Assembly (NCBI RefSeq): GCF_002082565.1
Contig: NZ_CP020562.1
Location: forward strand, 3,720,001-3,784,000
DNA from: Halomonas sp. GT
GTDB lineage: Bacteria > Pseudomonadota > Gammaproteobacteria > Pseudomonadales > Halomonadaceae
Reading direction: 5' to 3'
DNA length: 64,000 nt
Below are positions 44,126-53,568 of this stretch, piece by piece (within the stretch, counting starts at the first letter, position 1; each line of letters starts with the position of its first letter). Below the pieces are notes generated by a model. It ran no database searches. It had not been told where the DNA came from and worked only from the letters and a program-made list of their open reading frames with translations. A program made the translations under genes and the position numbers.

Positions 44126-46723
44126 ATGCACCATGAATTTCCGCTACTAGAAGCCCAGCAGGAAATCCACGAGCTGACTGCCGCTGGAGCACCACTCACC
44201 ACAACACTGGTCGCGCTAATTGAATGGGCAGAATTGATGCTGCCTGACGCCCTGGTTTCCATTATGCGCTTCGATCCGGCGCAAAACACGCTAAGCCTTG
44301 TTCCTAGCCCACGCTTTTCGGCTGGCTACATCGCTCAAATGCAAAACATCGAGATCGGTCCCGCTATTGGAACCTGCGGGAGAGCTGCCTTTAAAAAGCA
44401 ACTGGTGGTCACTGGCGATATTGACACTGACCCTAACTGGAAGGATTTTCGTGAATTAGCACGCGCAGAAGGGCTACGTGCTTGCTGGTCAATGCCCATC
44501 CTTTCCGCTAAAGATGAAGTGCTTGGCACCTTCGCCACGTATTACCGCCATCCAGCAACGCCCTCGCAAAATGCGCAGAACTGTCTAGCCCGTAGCGCCA
44601 GTCTCGCCGCCCTGGTGCTTTTGCGACACCGTGATAAGCAGCATCATCGCACCCTTTCTGAGTGGCACCGCTCCCTGTTTGTGAATCACCCTGACGGTGT
44701 TTATGAATTTGACCTTAACGGACACTTTCAACGCTGCAATAAAGCACTTGAAAGCATCACAGGATATCCAGCATCTCATTTAATAGGGGCACATTTTAAC
44801 CAGTTTATTGCTCCCTCCTTTCAGGAACTTACCCAGCAAGCGTTTGATAATGCTTGCCGTGGCGAAGCCATTACCTACGAAACTATTGGCAAGCATGCCA
44901 ACGGCCATCACTACCATTTAGAGATTACCAATTTCCCTGTGGTAGTAGACGACGTGATCGTAGGGGTTTATGGAATATGCCGCGACGTTACCGAGCGCAA
45001 GCAACAGACCGAAGAAATGCGCTTGCTAAAACGGGGGATGGAAGCCAGTCCCAGCGGCATTATCATGGTGGATGCGCAACAGGCTGGCATGCCGATTGTA
45101 TTCGCTAACCCTGCTTTTTCGCGCATTACCGGCTACGCGCATGGTGAAATCATCGGTAATAACAGCCGCTTTCTGCACGGCCCCGACACTGCCCCTGAGG
45201 CGATTGACGCCATTCGCGCCGCAATGTGTGAACAGCGTGACGTGAGCATTACGCTGCTTAACTATCGTAAAGATGGCGAACCTTTTTGGAATCATCTAGT
45301 GGTCAGCCCAGTATTTGATCAAAGTGATCTTTGTACCCACTTTATAGGTATTCATCAGGATATCACCCATGAAAAAGCCCAAGAGGCCAAACTAGCCTAT
45401 CAGGCTACTCATGATTTGCTCACCGGTTTGCCCAACTACTCTGCTTTCACCGAACGATTAGCCAGCCGCTTTCAGCTTCACGCCTTAGGGCCACACCTTG
45501 GCACACTGGTAGTCATGCAGATTGACCTGGATGGCTTTAAAGCCATTAACGACGGCCTGGGCCACCATGCGGCTAACCGTGTTCTAATTACTGTCGCCCA
45601 ACGCCTAGAGGGGCTGGTTAGCGCATCTGCCATGGCAGCTAGGTTAGTGGGAGATGAATTTGCCCTGCTGTTGAGTGTAAAAGATGACCTCGACGCTACG
45701 ATCAACCTATTAGCCGAGCGCATTCTCACCACCCTTGCCGAACCTATAGAGCTTGAGGGCCAGTTGGTTCACCTTAGCGCCAGCATTGGCATTGCCTGTG
45801 ACACCACTACCGTTGTAGCGCCTTACAGCCTGCTCCAGCATGCTGACTTAGCGCTAGAACAAGCCAAGCGCCAAGGGCGCAACACCTGGCAATGGTACCG
45901 TGGGCGAAAAGCGGAGAGCATTAAACACAGCGTCGCCATGCGACACGATTTGCACACTGCGCTTATCGAAGGGCATTTTGAACTGCACTATCAGCCCTTG
46001 GTTGATGCCATGAGCAGCCGTATACGTAGCGTTGAGGCTTTAGTGCGTTGGCGCCACCCTACGCTTGGCTTAATCGCACCAGGTGATTTCATTCCACTTG
46101 CTGAGCAAACAGGGCAAATTATCCCACTGGGACGCTGGGTACTTCTCCAAGCCTGCCGAGAAATTGCGGCACTGAACGAGCAAAGTGACCGAGTGCTCTC
46201 AGTGGCAGTGAATATTTCCTCGCTGCAGTTCTGCCGAGATGGCTTTCTTGATGAGGTAAAATACGCGTTAAAAGCAACTGGCTTACCACCAGAACGCCTC
46301 GAACTAGAAGTGACAGAAAGCGTCTTGCTGGATGGCACAGACCCCATTATTGAGCTAATGCAGACGCTTAAAACCATGGGGGTGCGCGTCGCCCTGGACG
46401 ATTTTGGCACCGGCTTTTCAAGCCTCAGTTACCTGTGCGACTTACCCACCCATAAGGTCAAACTAGACCGACGTTTTGTGCAAAAGACGCTAGAAAATCG
46501 GCGTATGGCTGCCATTGTCCAAGGTGTGATCACTATGGCACATCATATGGATATGCAAGTTGTCGCGGAAGGAATTGAAACCCGCGCACAGCAAGAAGAT
46601 CTCACCCGTCGCCACTGCGATCTACTCCAGGGATACCTGTTCGCACGCCCCATGCCCTTAGAAGAACTAAAGCGTCTACCCGACCATTTACCCGCCTCCC
46701 TAACAGTCGATAAAGCAGAGTAA
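44126..46723 (+). CDS. GAF-PAS-PAS-GGDEF-EAL protein, probably a c-di-GMP phosphodiesterase
   Basis: 865 aa. GAF (about 10-170), PAS (about 180-300), PAS (about 305-430; VFANPAFSRITGYAHGEIIGNNSRFL is a LOV-like sequence, but the LOV photo-Cys motif NCRFLQ is NSRFLH here, so no flavin-Cys photochemistry is expected), GGDEF (about 435-605) with the degenerate motif RLVGDEF near 507 and no RxxD, and EAL (about 625-860) with VEALVRWRH, LEVTESV, DDFGTGFSSLSYL and VAEGIET. Predicted net activity is degradation of c-di-GMP, with the GGDEF acting as a GTP sensor or scaffold. Confidence 0.88.
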   Translation: MHHEFPLLEAQQEIHELTAAGAPLTTTLVALIEWAELMLPDALVSIMRFDPAQNTLSLVPSPRFSAGYIAQMQNIEIGPAIGTCGRAAFKKQLVVTGDIDTDPNWKDFRELARAEGLRACWSMPILSAKDEVLGTFATYYRHPATPSQNAQNCLARSASLAALVLLRHRDKQHHRTLSEWHRSLFVNHPDGVYEFDLNGHFQRCNKALESITGYPASHLIGAHFNQFIAPSFQELTQQAFDNACRGEAITYETIGKHANGHHYHLEITNFPVVVDDVIVGVYGICRDVTERKQQTEEMRLLKRGMEASPSGIIMVDAQQAGMPIVFANPAFSRITGYAHGEIIGNNSRFLHGPDTAPEAIDAIRAAMCEQRDVSITLLNYRKDGEPFWNHLVVSPVFDQSDLCTHFIGIHQDITHEKAQEAKLAYQATHDLLTGLPNYSAFTERLASRFQLHALGPHLGTLVVMQIDLDGFKAINDGLGHHAANRVLITVAQRLEGLVSASAMAARLVGDEFALLLSVKDDLDATINLLAERILTTLAEPIELEGQLVHLSASIGIACDTTTVVAPYSLLQHADLALEQAKRQGRNTWQWYRGRKAESIKHSVAMRHDLHTALIEGHFELHYQPLVDAMSSRIRSVEALVRWRHPTLGLIAPGDFIPLAEQTGQIIPLGRWVLLQACREIAALNEQSDRVLSVAVNISSLQFCRDGFLDEVKYALKATGLPPERLELEVTESVLLDGTDPIIELMQTLKTMGVRVALDDFGTGFSSLSYLCDLPTHKVKLDRRFVQKTLENRRMAAIVQGVITMAHHMDMQVVAEGIETRAQQEDLTRRHCDLLQGYLFARPMPLEELKRLPDHLPASLTVDKAE

Positions 46724-46762
46724 TCACCCACCGCGTGACCGGATAGATTCAGCCACTCACAG

Positions 46763-47650
46763 CTAGTCTAAGCGCGCTCGTATCCAGTCAATAAAAACGC
46801 GCAGCTTATAAACGTCGACCATATGTTCTGGGTAGGCCATGTAGTAAGCGTCTTGGCTTTTAAGTGAGAACTGCCAAGGAATGACTAATTTCCCTTCATC
46901 AAGCTCTTCTTGGGCCAGAAATCTTGGCACTAGGGCGACGCCGCAGCCCGCCCGGGCAGACCTTAACGCCATATAGAACGTATCGAATCTTGGCCCATGG
47001 TAGCTGTGCTCCGTATATAGATCTTGTGCTTCAAACCAGTCATGCCACCCCTCGGGCCGAGTAGAAACCTGCAGCAACACCATGTCGGTTAAATCCAATG
47101 GGTCGCGTACAGTCGTCTGCTCCATAGTGGAGGGCGCGCAGACAGGCACCACGTCTTCATCCAGTAGCTTAATGCATTCAGCCCGCGGCCATACACCATG
47201 GCCAAAAAAGAAAGCCGCTTCTATGCGCTCTTTTTGCATATCAAACGGCTCGGTACGGTTAGAAATATTGAGATTAATATTGGGATGTTTAAAGCGGAAT
47301 CCGTTGAGTCTTGGGATAAGCCAACGCGCCCCAAAGGTGGGTAACGTGGCAATATTCAGTACATCTGCCTCTACGCCATAAGACTGCATATAACGCGTAG
47401 ACATTTCGACCTGGGCGAGTATTTTACGCGCTTCGCCAAGATAGACCGCCCCCTCTGGCGTCAGGTGCAGGCGCTTTCTCACCCTCCTAAACAACGGATG
47501 TTGCAGCGTTACTTCCAATTGTGACACCTGCTTGCTCACCGCACTTTGCGTCAGGCTCAACTCATCCGCGGCCCGCGTAAAACTGAGATGCCTCGCCGCT
47601 GCCTCAAAGCAATTCAAGCTGGTCAAAGAAGGTAAGTTTCGACGACGCAT
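46763..47650 (-). CDS. LysR-family regulator (GcvA-like), next to the pipecolate genes
   Basis: 295 aa. HTH in residues about 20-50 (SFTRAADELSLTQSAVSKQV), then a LysR effector domain (about 90-293). Divergent from amaB across 124 bp in which TTGGTGAA occurs twice (near 47673 and 47764), possibly part of its binding sites. Very similar in layout to the second LysR at 61445-62410, which flanks the other end of the block. Likely controls the amaB-nhaC-amaA run. The effector is probably a lysine/pipecolate catabolite (inference). Confidence 0.85.
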   Translation of the reverse strand: MRRRNLPSLTSLNCFEAAARHLSFTRAADELSLTQSAVSKQVSQLEVTLQHPLFRRVRKRLHLTPEGAVYLGEARKILAQVEMSTRYMQSYGVEADVLNIATLPTFGARWLIPRLNGFRFKHPNINLNISNRTEPFDMQKERIEAAFFFGHGVWPRAECIKLLDEDVVPVCAPSTMEQTTVRDPLDLTDMVLLQVSTRPEGWHDWFEAQDLYTEHSYHGPRFDTFYMALRSARAGCGVALVPRFLAQEELDEGKLVIPWQFSLKSQDAYYMAYPEHMVDVYKLRVFIDWIRARLD

Positions 47651-47774
47651 GGCAATCCCACTTGGTGAAATTAAGGAATGATGTTTTTCACAAACATCGT
47701 TTGATGAGCTACCGCAAGCTTGGCAATACTGGCCCTGTAACCAATTTACTCACAACTTAATATTTGGTGAAGCA

Positions 47775-49268
47775 ATGATTCATTCCCTGATGGAAAAAAT
47801 GGGCGTCGCAAAAGAACAGTATCAAGGCGGCGACCTGATTGTTACTACGCCGATTGATGGTAGCGAAATTGGTCGTCTTACAACGGCTTCTAGCAGCGAT
47901 ATTGAAACGGCTATTGCGAACTCAGAAAAAGCCTTTCAAGCCTGGAAAAGCGTGCCTGCCCCCCGTCGTGGTGAACTGGTGCGTTTGTTTGGCGATCAAC
48001 TGCGCCAGCACAAGGAATCACTCGGCGAGCTGGTCACCTGGGAGTGTGGCAAGATTCTCCAGGAAGGGCTTGGCGAAGTTCAGGAAATGATCGACATTTG
48101 CGACCTTGCCGTTGGTCAATCTCGCCAGCTTTTTGGACTGACCATCGCTTCCGAGCGCCCTGGTCACCACATGCGTGAAAGCTGGCACCCGTTAGGCCCG
48201 ATTGGCCTAATTACGGCATTTAACTTTCCCGTTGCCCCTTGGGCATGGAATTCAGCCTTAGCGCTGGTATGCGGCAATAGCTTGCTGTGGAAACCTTCAG
48301 AAAAAACACCGTTAACAGCGCTGGCATGCCAAGCACTGTTAGAGCGTGCAATTGAAGAGTTCGGCGATGAGGCACCCAAGCACCTGAGCCAGGTGATAAT
48401 TGGTGAGCGTGCCGCCGGTGAACAGTTGGTCAATGACGCTCGCGTTGCCCTGATCAGCGCTACCGGCAGCACCCGCATGGGTCGCGAAGTTGGCCCACAA
48501 GTGGCAGCGCGCTTCGGTCGCAGCATTCTTGAACTGGGTGGCAACAACGCCATGATCTTAGCGCCAAGCGCAGATCTTGATATGGCGACTCGCGCCATTC
48601 TCTTCTCTGCGGTAGGTACGGCTGGGCAACGCTGCACGACACTGCGCCGCTTAGTCGTTCATGAATCCATTAAAGACGAAATCTTAGCGCGTCTTAAGAA
48701 GTCCTATAGCGCGGTGTCTATCGGCAACCCGCTTGAAGGTAACTTGGTTGGTCCGCTAATTGACCACCAAGCCTTTGATGCGATGCAAAGCGTGCTGGCT
48801 AAAGCGCGTGAACAAGGTGCGAATGTGTTCGGTGGCAACCGTGTAGAGATCGCCAACAGCAACGAAGGCTACTACGTCGAGCCTGCCATTGTTGAAGTGA
48901 CCGAGCAAAACGATCTGGTCAAGCACGAAACCTTTGCGCCCATTCTCTATGTCCTCACCTACAAAGAGCTGGATGAGGCCATTGCTACCAATAATGACGT
49001 TCCCCAGGGCCTGTCATCTTGTATTTTCACCACCGATGTTCGCGAAGCCGAAACCTTCATCTCCGCGGTTGGCAGTGACTGCGGCATCGCCAACGTCAAC
49101 ATCGGCCCTAGCGGTGCTGAAATCGGCGGTGCGTTTGGGGGCGAGAAGGAAACCGGTGGCGGTCGCGAGTCTGGCTCCGACGTTTGGAAGAGCTATATGC
49201 GTCGCCAAACTAACACCGTGAACTACTCTCGTGAACTCCCACTGGCCCAAGGCATTAAGTTCGACTAA
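47775..49268 (+). CDS. amaB: Aldehyde dehydrogenase, L-2-aminoadipate-6-semialdehyde (piperideine-6-carboxylate) dehydrogenase
   Basis: 497 aa, the ALDH7A1/AmaB length and type. Catalytic Cys near 287 (GTAGQRCTTLRRLV), Glu in SILELGGNNAMI (about 255) and Asn in ITAFNFPVAPWAWN. Residues beyond this resemble antiquitin-family enzymes. Oxidises aminoadipate semialdehyde to 2-aminoadipate with NAD(P)+. The neighbours (pipecolate oxidase AmaA, aminotransferase, HglS) fit this. First gene of the plus-strand run. Confidence 0.9.
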   Translation: MIHSLMEKMGVAKEQYQGGDLIVTTPIDGSEIGRLTTASSSDIETAIANSEKAFQAWKSVPAPRRGELVRLFGDQLRQHKESLGELVTWECGKILQEGLGEVQEMIDICDLAVGQSRQLFGLTIASERPGHHMRESWHPLGPIGLITAFNFPVAPWAWNSALALVCGNSLLWKPSEKTPLTALACQALLERAIEEFGDEAPKHLSQVIIGERAAGEQLVNDARVALISATGSTRMGREVGPQVAARFGRSILELGGNNAMILAPSADLDMATRAILFSAVGTAGQRCTTLRRLVVHESIKDEILARLKKSYSAVSIGNPLEGNLVGPLIDHQAFDAMQSVLAKAREQGANVFGGNRVEIANSNEGYYVEPAIVEVTEQNDLVKHETFAPILYVLTYKELDEAIATNNDVPQGLSSCIFTTDVREAETFISAVGSDCGIANVNIGPSGAEIGGAFGGEKETGGGRESGSDVWKSYMRRQTNTVNYSRELPLAQGIKFD

Positions 49269-49282
49269 CCCTTCCCCTCTAT

Positions 49283-49307
49283 AAGGGCCCTTCCCTGCAG
49301 GGCCCTT
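49283..49307 (+). promoter_or_regulatory. Hairpin between amaB and the NhaC gene
   Basis: Perfect 9-bp arms AAGGGCCCT (49283-49291) and AGGGCCCTT (49299-49307) with a 7-base loop, no T-run after it. Could partly terminate or protect the amaB message. Confidence 0.6.
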
Positions 49308-49337
49308 ACTAAAAACATAAAAAAATTAAGGTGATGT

Positions 49338-50795
49338 ATGCGTGACGATGTCCAAATCGGCCCGACGCCGGGCCTCGCGATGGCGCTATTACCGCTGCTG
49401 GCCACTACCGCCATTCTAATTCTGCAATTTTTTATCTTCTCTGACTTTACCCCACATATTCCTTTAGCCTTCGGGATAATGATTTGTGCCCTGTGCGGAC
49501 GCATCCGTGGCGTACCCTGGCAAAAAATGGAAGCCTCCATGCTTGAGGTGGTTAAGCTGGGGATGCCCGCTATTTTTATTCTATTAGCGGTCGGTATGGT
49601 GATTGGCACCTGGATTCTTTCCGGCACCGTTCCCACGCTGATGTATTACGGTTTTCAGCTGGTTTCACCCTCTTACTTCCTTGTCGCGACGTGCGTCATT
49701 AGTGCTTTGGTATCCCTTGCCACAGGCACATCCTGGGGCACAGTAGGAACACTCGGGCTTGCCCTAATGGGCATCGGGGAAGGGCTGGGCATTCCCATGT
49801 ATCTAACGGGCGGGGCGCTGGTATCCGGTGCGTTCTTTGGCGATAAAATGTCGCCCTTATCAGAGACTACCAACTTAACCCCTGCCGTATGTGAAACCGA
49901 TTTATGGAGCCATATACGCAGCATGATGGCCACCACGGTGCCCGCCATGATCGTCGCGCTGGTGCTTTATTTATGGCTCGGGACTAGCTATGGCGGCCAG
50001 CTTGAACGAAGTACCGATATTGCAACGTTCCGTCAGGCACTTGATGACACCTTTACGCTCTCCTGGGTAACGTTGATCCCGCCTTTTGTTGTGATCGGTT
50101 TAGCGCTTGCCAAATTCCCACCTTTCCCAACTATTTTCACTGGCGCTGCGATAGGCGGCTTAGTGGCCATCGGCGTTCAGGGCGAGACCGTACATGCCGT
50201 GTTTGATGCCATGCAAAATGGCTTTAGCAGCGATACCGGTAATCCGGCGATTGATGCTCTGCTCAGCAGTGGCGGTGTGCTCTCCATGACCTGGGTCGTA
50301 ACGCTTACGTTCTTCGCGCTGGGTTTTGCTGGCATGCTGGAAGCCTATGGCACCGTTGATGCGATTATTAAGCAGCTCATGCGGCTCATTAAAGGTCGCT
50401 TCAGCTTAGTGGCAACAAGCGCCGGCACAACACTGGCGGTAAGCACTATTATTGGCGATGTTTATACAACGCTGGTGCTGCCCGGTCGCTTGCTGAAAGG
50501 CCAGTATCAAGCTATGGGCTATAAGACTTCGACGCTGTCACGCACCATTGAAGACAATGGCACGCTCTCTTCTCCATTAATTCCCTGGAACATGGGCGGT
50601 GGGTTTGTGTCCTCGACGATTGGCGTACCCACGCTAGCGTATGCGCCCTTCGCCTTCGCTTGCTGGTTATCCCCTTTATTCGGCTTGCTGTGGGCGCTAA
50701 CCGGACGTTTTATTCCTCGTGAATCCTCCGAGGACGAGGCTGAAAACTCGCCCCATACGCCTCAAACCACCTACTCCTCCCAACCTACTTCATAG
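49338..50795 (+). CDS. NhaC-family Na+/H+ or amino/organic acid antiporter
   Basis: 485 aa, about 11-12 membrane segments. Signature GTSWGTVGTLGLALMGIG (about 130-147) and FFGDKMSPLSETTNL (about 168-182) typical of NhaC, plus EDNGTLSSPLIPWNMGG near the C-terminal half. Placed between amaB and amaA in the same direction, 69 and 55 bp apart. Inference: it may exchange a catabolite, such as pipecolate or lysine derivative, with Na+ or H+, or help ion balance. NhaC-type proteins include malate/lactate antiporters, so solute transport is possible. Confidence 0.85.
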   Translation: MRDDVQIGPTPGLAMALLPLLATTAILILQFFIFSDFTPHIPLAFGIMICALCGRIRGVPWQKMEASMLEVVKLGMPAIFILLAVGMVIGTWILSGTVPTLMYYGFQLVSPSYFLVATCVISALVSLATGTSWGTVGTLGLALMGIGEGLGIPMYLTGGALVSGAFFGDKMSPLSETTNLTPAVCETDLWSHIRSMMATTVPAMIVALVLYLWLGTSYGGQLERSTDIATFRQALDDTFTLSWVTLIPPFVVIGLALAKFPPFPTIFTGAAIGGLVAIGVQGETVHAVFDAMQNGFSSDTGNPAIDALLSSGGVLSMTWVVTLTFFALGFAGMLEAYGTVDAIIKQLMRLIKGRFSLVATSAGTTLAVSTIIGDVYTTLVLPGRLLKGQYQAMGYKTSTLSRTIEDNGTLSSPLIPWNMGGGFVSSTIGVPTLAYAPFAFACWLSPLFGLLWALTGRFIPRESSEDEAENSPHTPQTTYSSQPTS

Positions 50796-50850
50796 CCATA
50801 CAAGGTCGGCCATAGGCCGACCTGCGCTTCTTTTCAGGAGGTACTATAAG

Positions 50851-52143
50851 ATGCAAACGACCCTCTCCGAGCGCTGCCTTTGGCTGCAAACGAGCGCGGA
50901 AGCCCCAGTACAATACCCTGCGTTAGCGAACCAGGAAGAGGCCGAGGTCTGTGTTGTTGGTGGCGGTATTACAGGTCTGTCCACCGCGTTACATTTGGCC
51001 GAAAAAGGCATCAAGGTCATCTTGCTGGAGGCGGGAGATATCCCCACGGGGGGTTCAGGCCGCAATGTTGGTCTGGTTAATGCTGGGCTTTGGATTCCAC
51101 CCGATGACATCGTGGCCGCGCTAGGTGAAGAAAAAGGTGAGCGCGTTAATACTATTTTGGGCAGCGCGCCATCAAAGGTATTCGACATTATTGAGCGCTA
51201 TGCCATTAAATGCGATGCAACGCGCACAGGCACCCTGCACCTTGGCCATAACACCAAAGGCTGCCAAGAGCTCACACGCCGCCGCGACCAGTTACAAAAC
51301 CGTGGGGCGCCGGTGACCTTATTGGAAGGCGAAGAGTGCGAGCGTATGACAGGAACCGCTCAGATACATACCGCGCTGCTTGATAAGCGCGCGGGTACTA
51401 TCAACCCCTGTGCCTATACGCGAGGTCTCGCTCGCGCTGCTGCAAACCTAGGGGCCACTCTCTACTGCCAAAGCCCCGTAACAGGCATCGAGCGACAAGA
51501 AGACCGCTGGCGGGTGTTAACTCAAGACGGCAGCGTGACCGCGAACAAAGTCGTCATGGCGACCAATGCGTATACCGAAGACCACTGGAATCAAGTTCGC
51601 CAACACTTCTTTACCGGCCACTATTACCAACTGGCGTCAGAACCCCTGACGGGCGAAGCCGCCGATGCGATACTGCCAGAGAAGCAAGGCGCTTGGGACA
51701 CTCGGACGGTACTTAGCAGCATTCGGCGGGATAAGGCAGGCCGCTTACTGTTGGGCAGCCTGGGAAAAGGTGAAGGCAAGCCGCTGGCTTACTTAACTCG
51801 CTGGGCCGATACCATAAAAAATCATTACTTCCCTGAGCTTGGCAACGTTCGCTGGGAATACACCTGGACAGGTAAGGTCGCGTTCACACCGGACCATACC
51901 TTACGTATTTTTGAACCGGCCCCTGGAATATTGTCAGCCACTGGCTATAACGGACGCGGCATTACTACCGGCACGGTGGTCGGCCAAGGTTTTGCCCATT
52001 ACATTGCAAACGATGATGACAGCCTGCTTCCGCTGCCGCTGTCGCAGCCCAAACCCATCAAAGCACGCCCGCTGTGGAGCTGTGCCTATGAAGGCGGTTT
52101 CTCGCTATATCATGCAGGTCAGTGTCTACGGGTGCTGATCTAG
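50851..52143 (+). CDS. amaA: L-pipecolate oxidase (FAD-dependent, DadA/GlpO-like)
   Basis: 430 aa from the ATG at 50851, preceded by AGGAGGT with a 9-base gap; the frame opens much earlier (50719) inside the antiporter gene. FAD-binding dinucleotide motif VVGGGITGLSTALHLA at 35-50, and GSGRNVGLVNAGLWIPPDD matches the family. Oxidises pipecolate to piperideine-6-carboxylate, the cyclic form of aminoadipate semialdehyde. Relatives include sarcosine and other imino acid oxidases; the amaB link favours AmaA. Confidence 0.85.
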   Translation: MQTTLSERCLWLQTSAEAPVQYPALANQEEAEVCVVGGGITGLSTALHLAEKGIKVILLEAGDIPTGGSGRNVGLVNAGLWIPPDDIVAALGEEKGERVNTILGSAPSKVFDIIERYAIKCDATRTGTLHLGHNTKGCQELTRRRDQLQNRGAPVTLLEGEECERMTGTAQIHTALLDKRAGTINPCAYTRGLARAAANLGATLYCQSPVTGIERQEDRWRVLTQDGSVTANKVVMATNAYTEDHWNQVRQHFFTGHYYQLASEPLTGEAADAILPEKQGAWDTRTVLSSIRRDKAGRLLLGSLGKGEGKPLAYLTRWADTIKNHYFPELGNVRWEYTWTGKVAFTPDHTLRIFEPAPGILSATGYNGRGITTGTVVGQGFAHYIANDDDSLLPLPLSQPKPIKARPLWSCAYEGGFSLYHAGQCLRVLI

Positions 52144-52165
52144 GAGCATTACTACGTAACAAAAT

Positions 52166-52195
52166 GGCAGCACATTCCTGTGCTGCCGTTCTTTA
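52166..52195. terminator. Bidirectional terminator between amaA and hglS
   Basis: Arms GGCAGCACA (52166-52174) and TGTGCTGCC (52179-52187), loop TTCC, followed on the plus strand by GTTCTTTAT; on the minus strand by ATTTTGTT. Both genes end here convergently. Confidence 0.8.
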
Positions 52196-52206
52196 TAAAC
52201 GACTGA

Positions 52207-53568
52207 TTAGCTTTTCAAACTTGCCAGCACCTTCGCTTTAGAGGCATTTTCGCGCTCTGCATAGAGCGATAGCTCATCTGTCACCTGGGCACCCAATGCT
52301 TCTTCAAAGGCATCGCGATTGGCATTACCCGCGTAAGCTTCGCTCTCTGCTCCGCCTAGGTTCGACTGGAAAATACCCGCCGCACTGACCGGCAGAAAGT
52401 CTTCATAGGTAATCGGCTGTGCTTCTACCAAGCCCTGGGCGATTAACGCCTCAATATCAGCACTACCAGCGTCGTTAGCGGCCTGACCTTTTTCGGTCAG
52501 ATGATAGTGAAAATACGCTAGCCCCGCACGGCGCATGGCTTCGTCGTTATCAGGGAGCTTGGCAAAGACGTTTTGCATAACCGTTTGGTGTGCGTCGTTA
52601 TCCAAGCCTGCGGTTTGCTTGCGGCCTTCAGTAAGCAACTGGTCGTAAAGCGCACGGCCTTTCGGTGTTAGCGCCACTCCACGCTGCTCAATTTCACCAA
52701 AGCGAGCGGTGTGAGTACCTTGCGCGTCACCGGCAAAGCGGATTGATTCTTCCAACGCTTTAAAGCTGGTTTGGCGCAGCAAAATGGGGCATTCACGACG
52801 CGGCGGCCCTTCAATGACGGCTTTGGGGTTCATGCCCATCTCCGGCATGCGGCGCTGTACTTCGTCGATATCCAGGGTGCGTGGCGTCAGGTGATTAATA
52901 TGCGGCCCACGGAAGCACACTACATCGGCAATCAAACGGTGCTCATCATGTAGCGCCTGATAAGTCTCCAGATCGACCGTCGCATCCTGATGCCAACGGA
53001 AGGTTTCCAGTGCTTCTTTGACGAACTGGTCGGTCTCTTCGCTGGTGAGTCCCCCCTGGGTTTCATGGCGCTCAATAAGTTCGCGCGCCCCTGGGGTAAA
53101 GATATCGCGCTTAGCCAGAATTTCTTCCGAACGCTGGCGCAGCGCCTCGCTTTCAATAAGCTCTAAACGCAGTAGCGAGGTAAAAACGCGGAAAGGGTTC
53201 ATCGCCAACGCGTCATCGTCGATGGGCCGGAAGGCGGTTGAGTGAACCGGCACGCCTGCTTCAGAAAGGTCGTAATAACCGACCGGATACATGCCCATCA
53301 CGGCAAACAGGCGGCGCAGCATGGAAAGCTCTGTAGCGGTTCCTACGCGTATGGCTCCGTGGCGCTCTACGCTCAAACGCGCCAACTCACCCTGTGCCTC
53401 CAAGCGGCGATGAAGTTCGGGCTGCTGACTAAGCGTTTCTTGATTAACGCGCTCGACAAGTTCAAGCAGCGTGCCGTACTGCGGCACTTCAGCTTGATAC
53501 ATGGCCGACATCGCCTTAGAGAAACGGTCGCGAACATCATTGGTTGAAAGAAGGTTCGGTTGAGTCAT
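52207..53568 (-). CDS. hglS: 2-oxoadipate dioxygenase/decarboxylase (D-2-hydroxyglutarate synthase)
   Basis: 453 aa former DUF1338 enzyme, which turns 2-oxoadipate and O2 into D-2-hydroxyglutarate and CO2. The residues known as Fe ligands in the family are in place: His70 (VERHGAIR, with Arg74 completing the motif), His226 (GPHINHLTPR) and Glu294 (FGEIEQRG). Overlaps the D-2-hydroxyglutarate dehydrogenase gene by 4 bases (ATGA). Last gene of a three-gene minus-strand run. Confidence 0.92.
   Translation of the reverse strand: MTQPNLLSTNDVRDRFSKAMSAMYQAEVPQYGTLLELVERVNQETLSQQPELHRRLEAQGELARLSVERHGAIRVGTATELSMLRRLFAVMGMYPVGYYDLSEAGVPVHSTAFRPIDDDALAMNPFRVFTSLLRLELIESEALRQRSEEILAKRDIFTPGARELIERHETQGGLTSEETDQFVKEALETFRWHQDATVDLETYQALHDEHRLIADVVCFRGPHINHLTPRTLDIDEVQRRMPEMGMNPKAVIEGPPRRECPILLRQTSFKALEESIRFAGDAQGTHTARFGEIEQRGVALTPKGRALYDQLLTEGRKQTAGLDNDAHQTVMQNVFAKLPDNDEAMRRAGLAYFHYHLTEKGQAANDAGSADIEALIAQGLVEAQPITYEDFLPVSAAGIFQSNLGGAESEAYAGNANRDAFEEALGAQVTDELSLYAERENASKAKVLASLKS

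Noticed and set aside
44126..46723. LOV photoreceptor reading of the second PAS domain
   Set aside because: The core sequence is LOV-like, but the photo-active Cys of NCRFLQ is Ser here (NSRFLH), so blue-light flavin-Cys chemistry is not expected.
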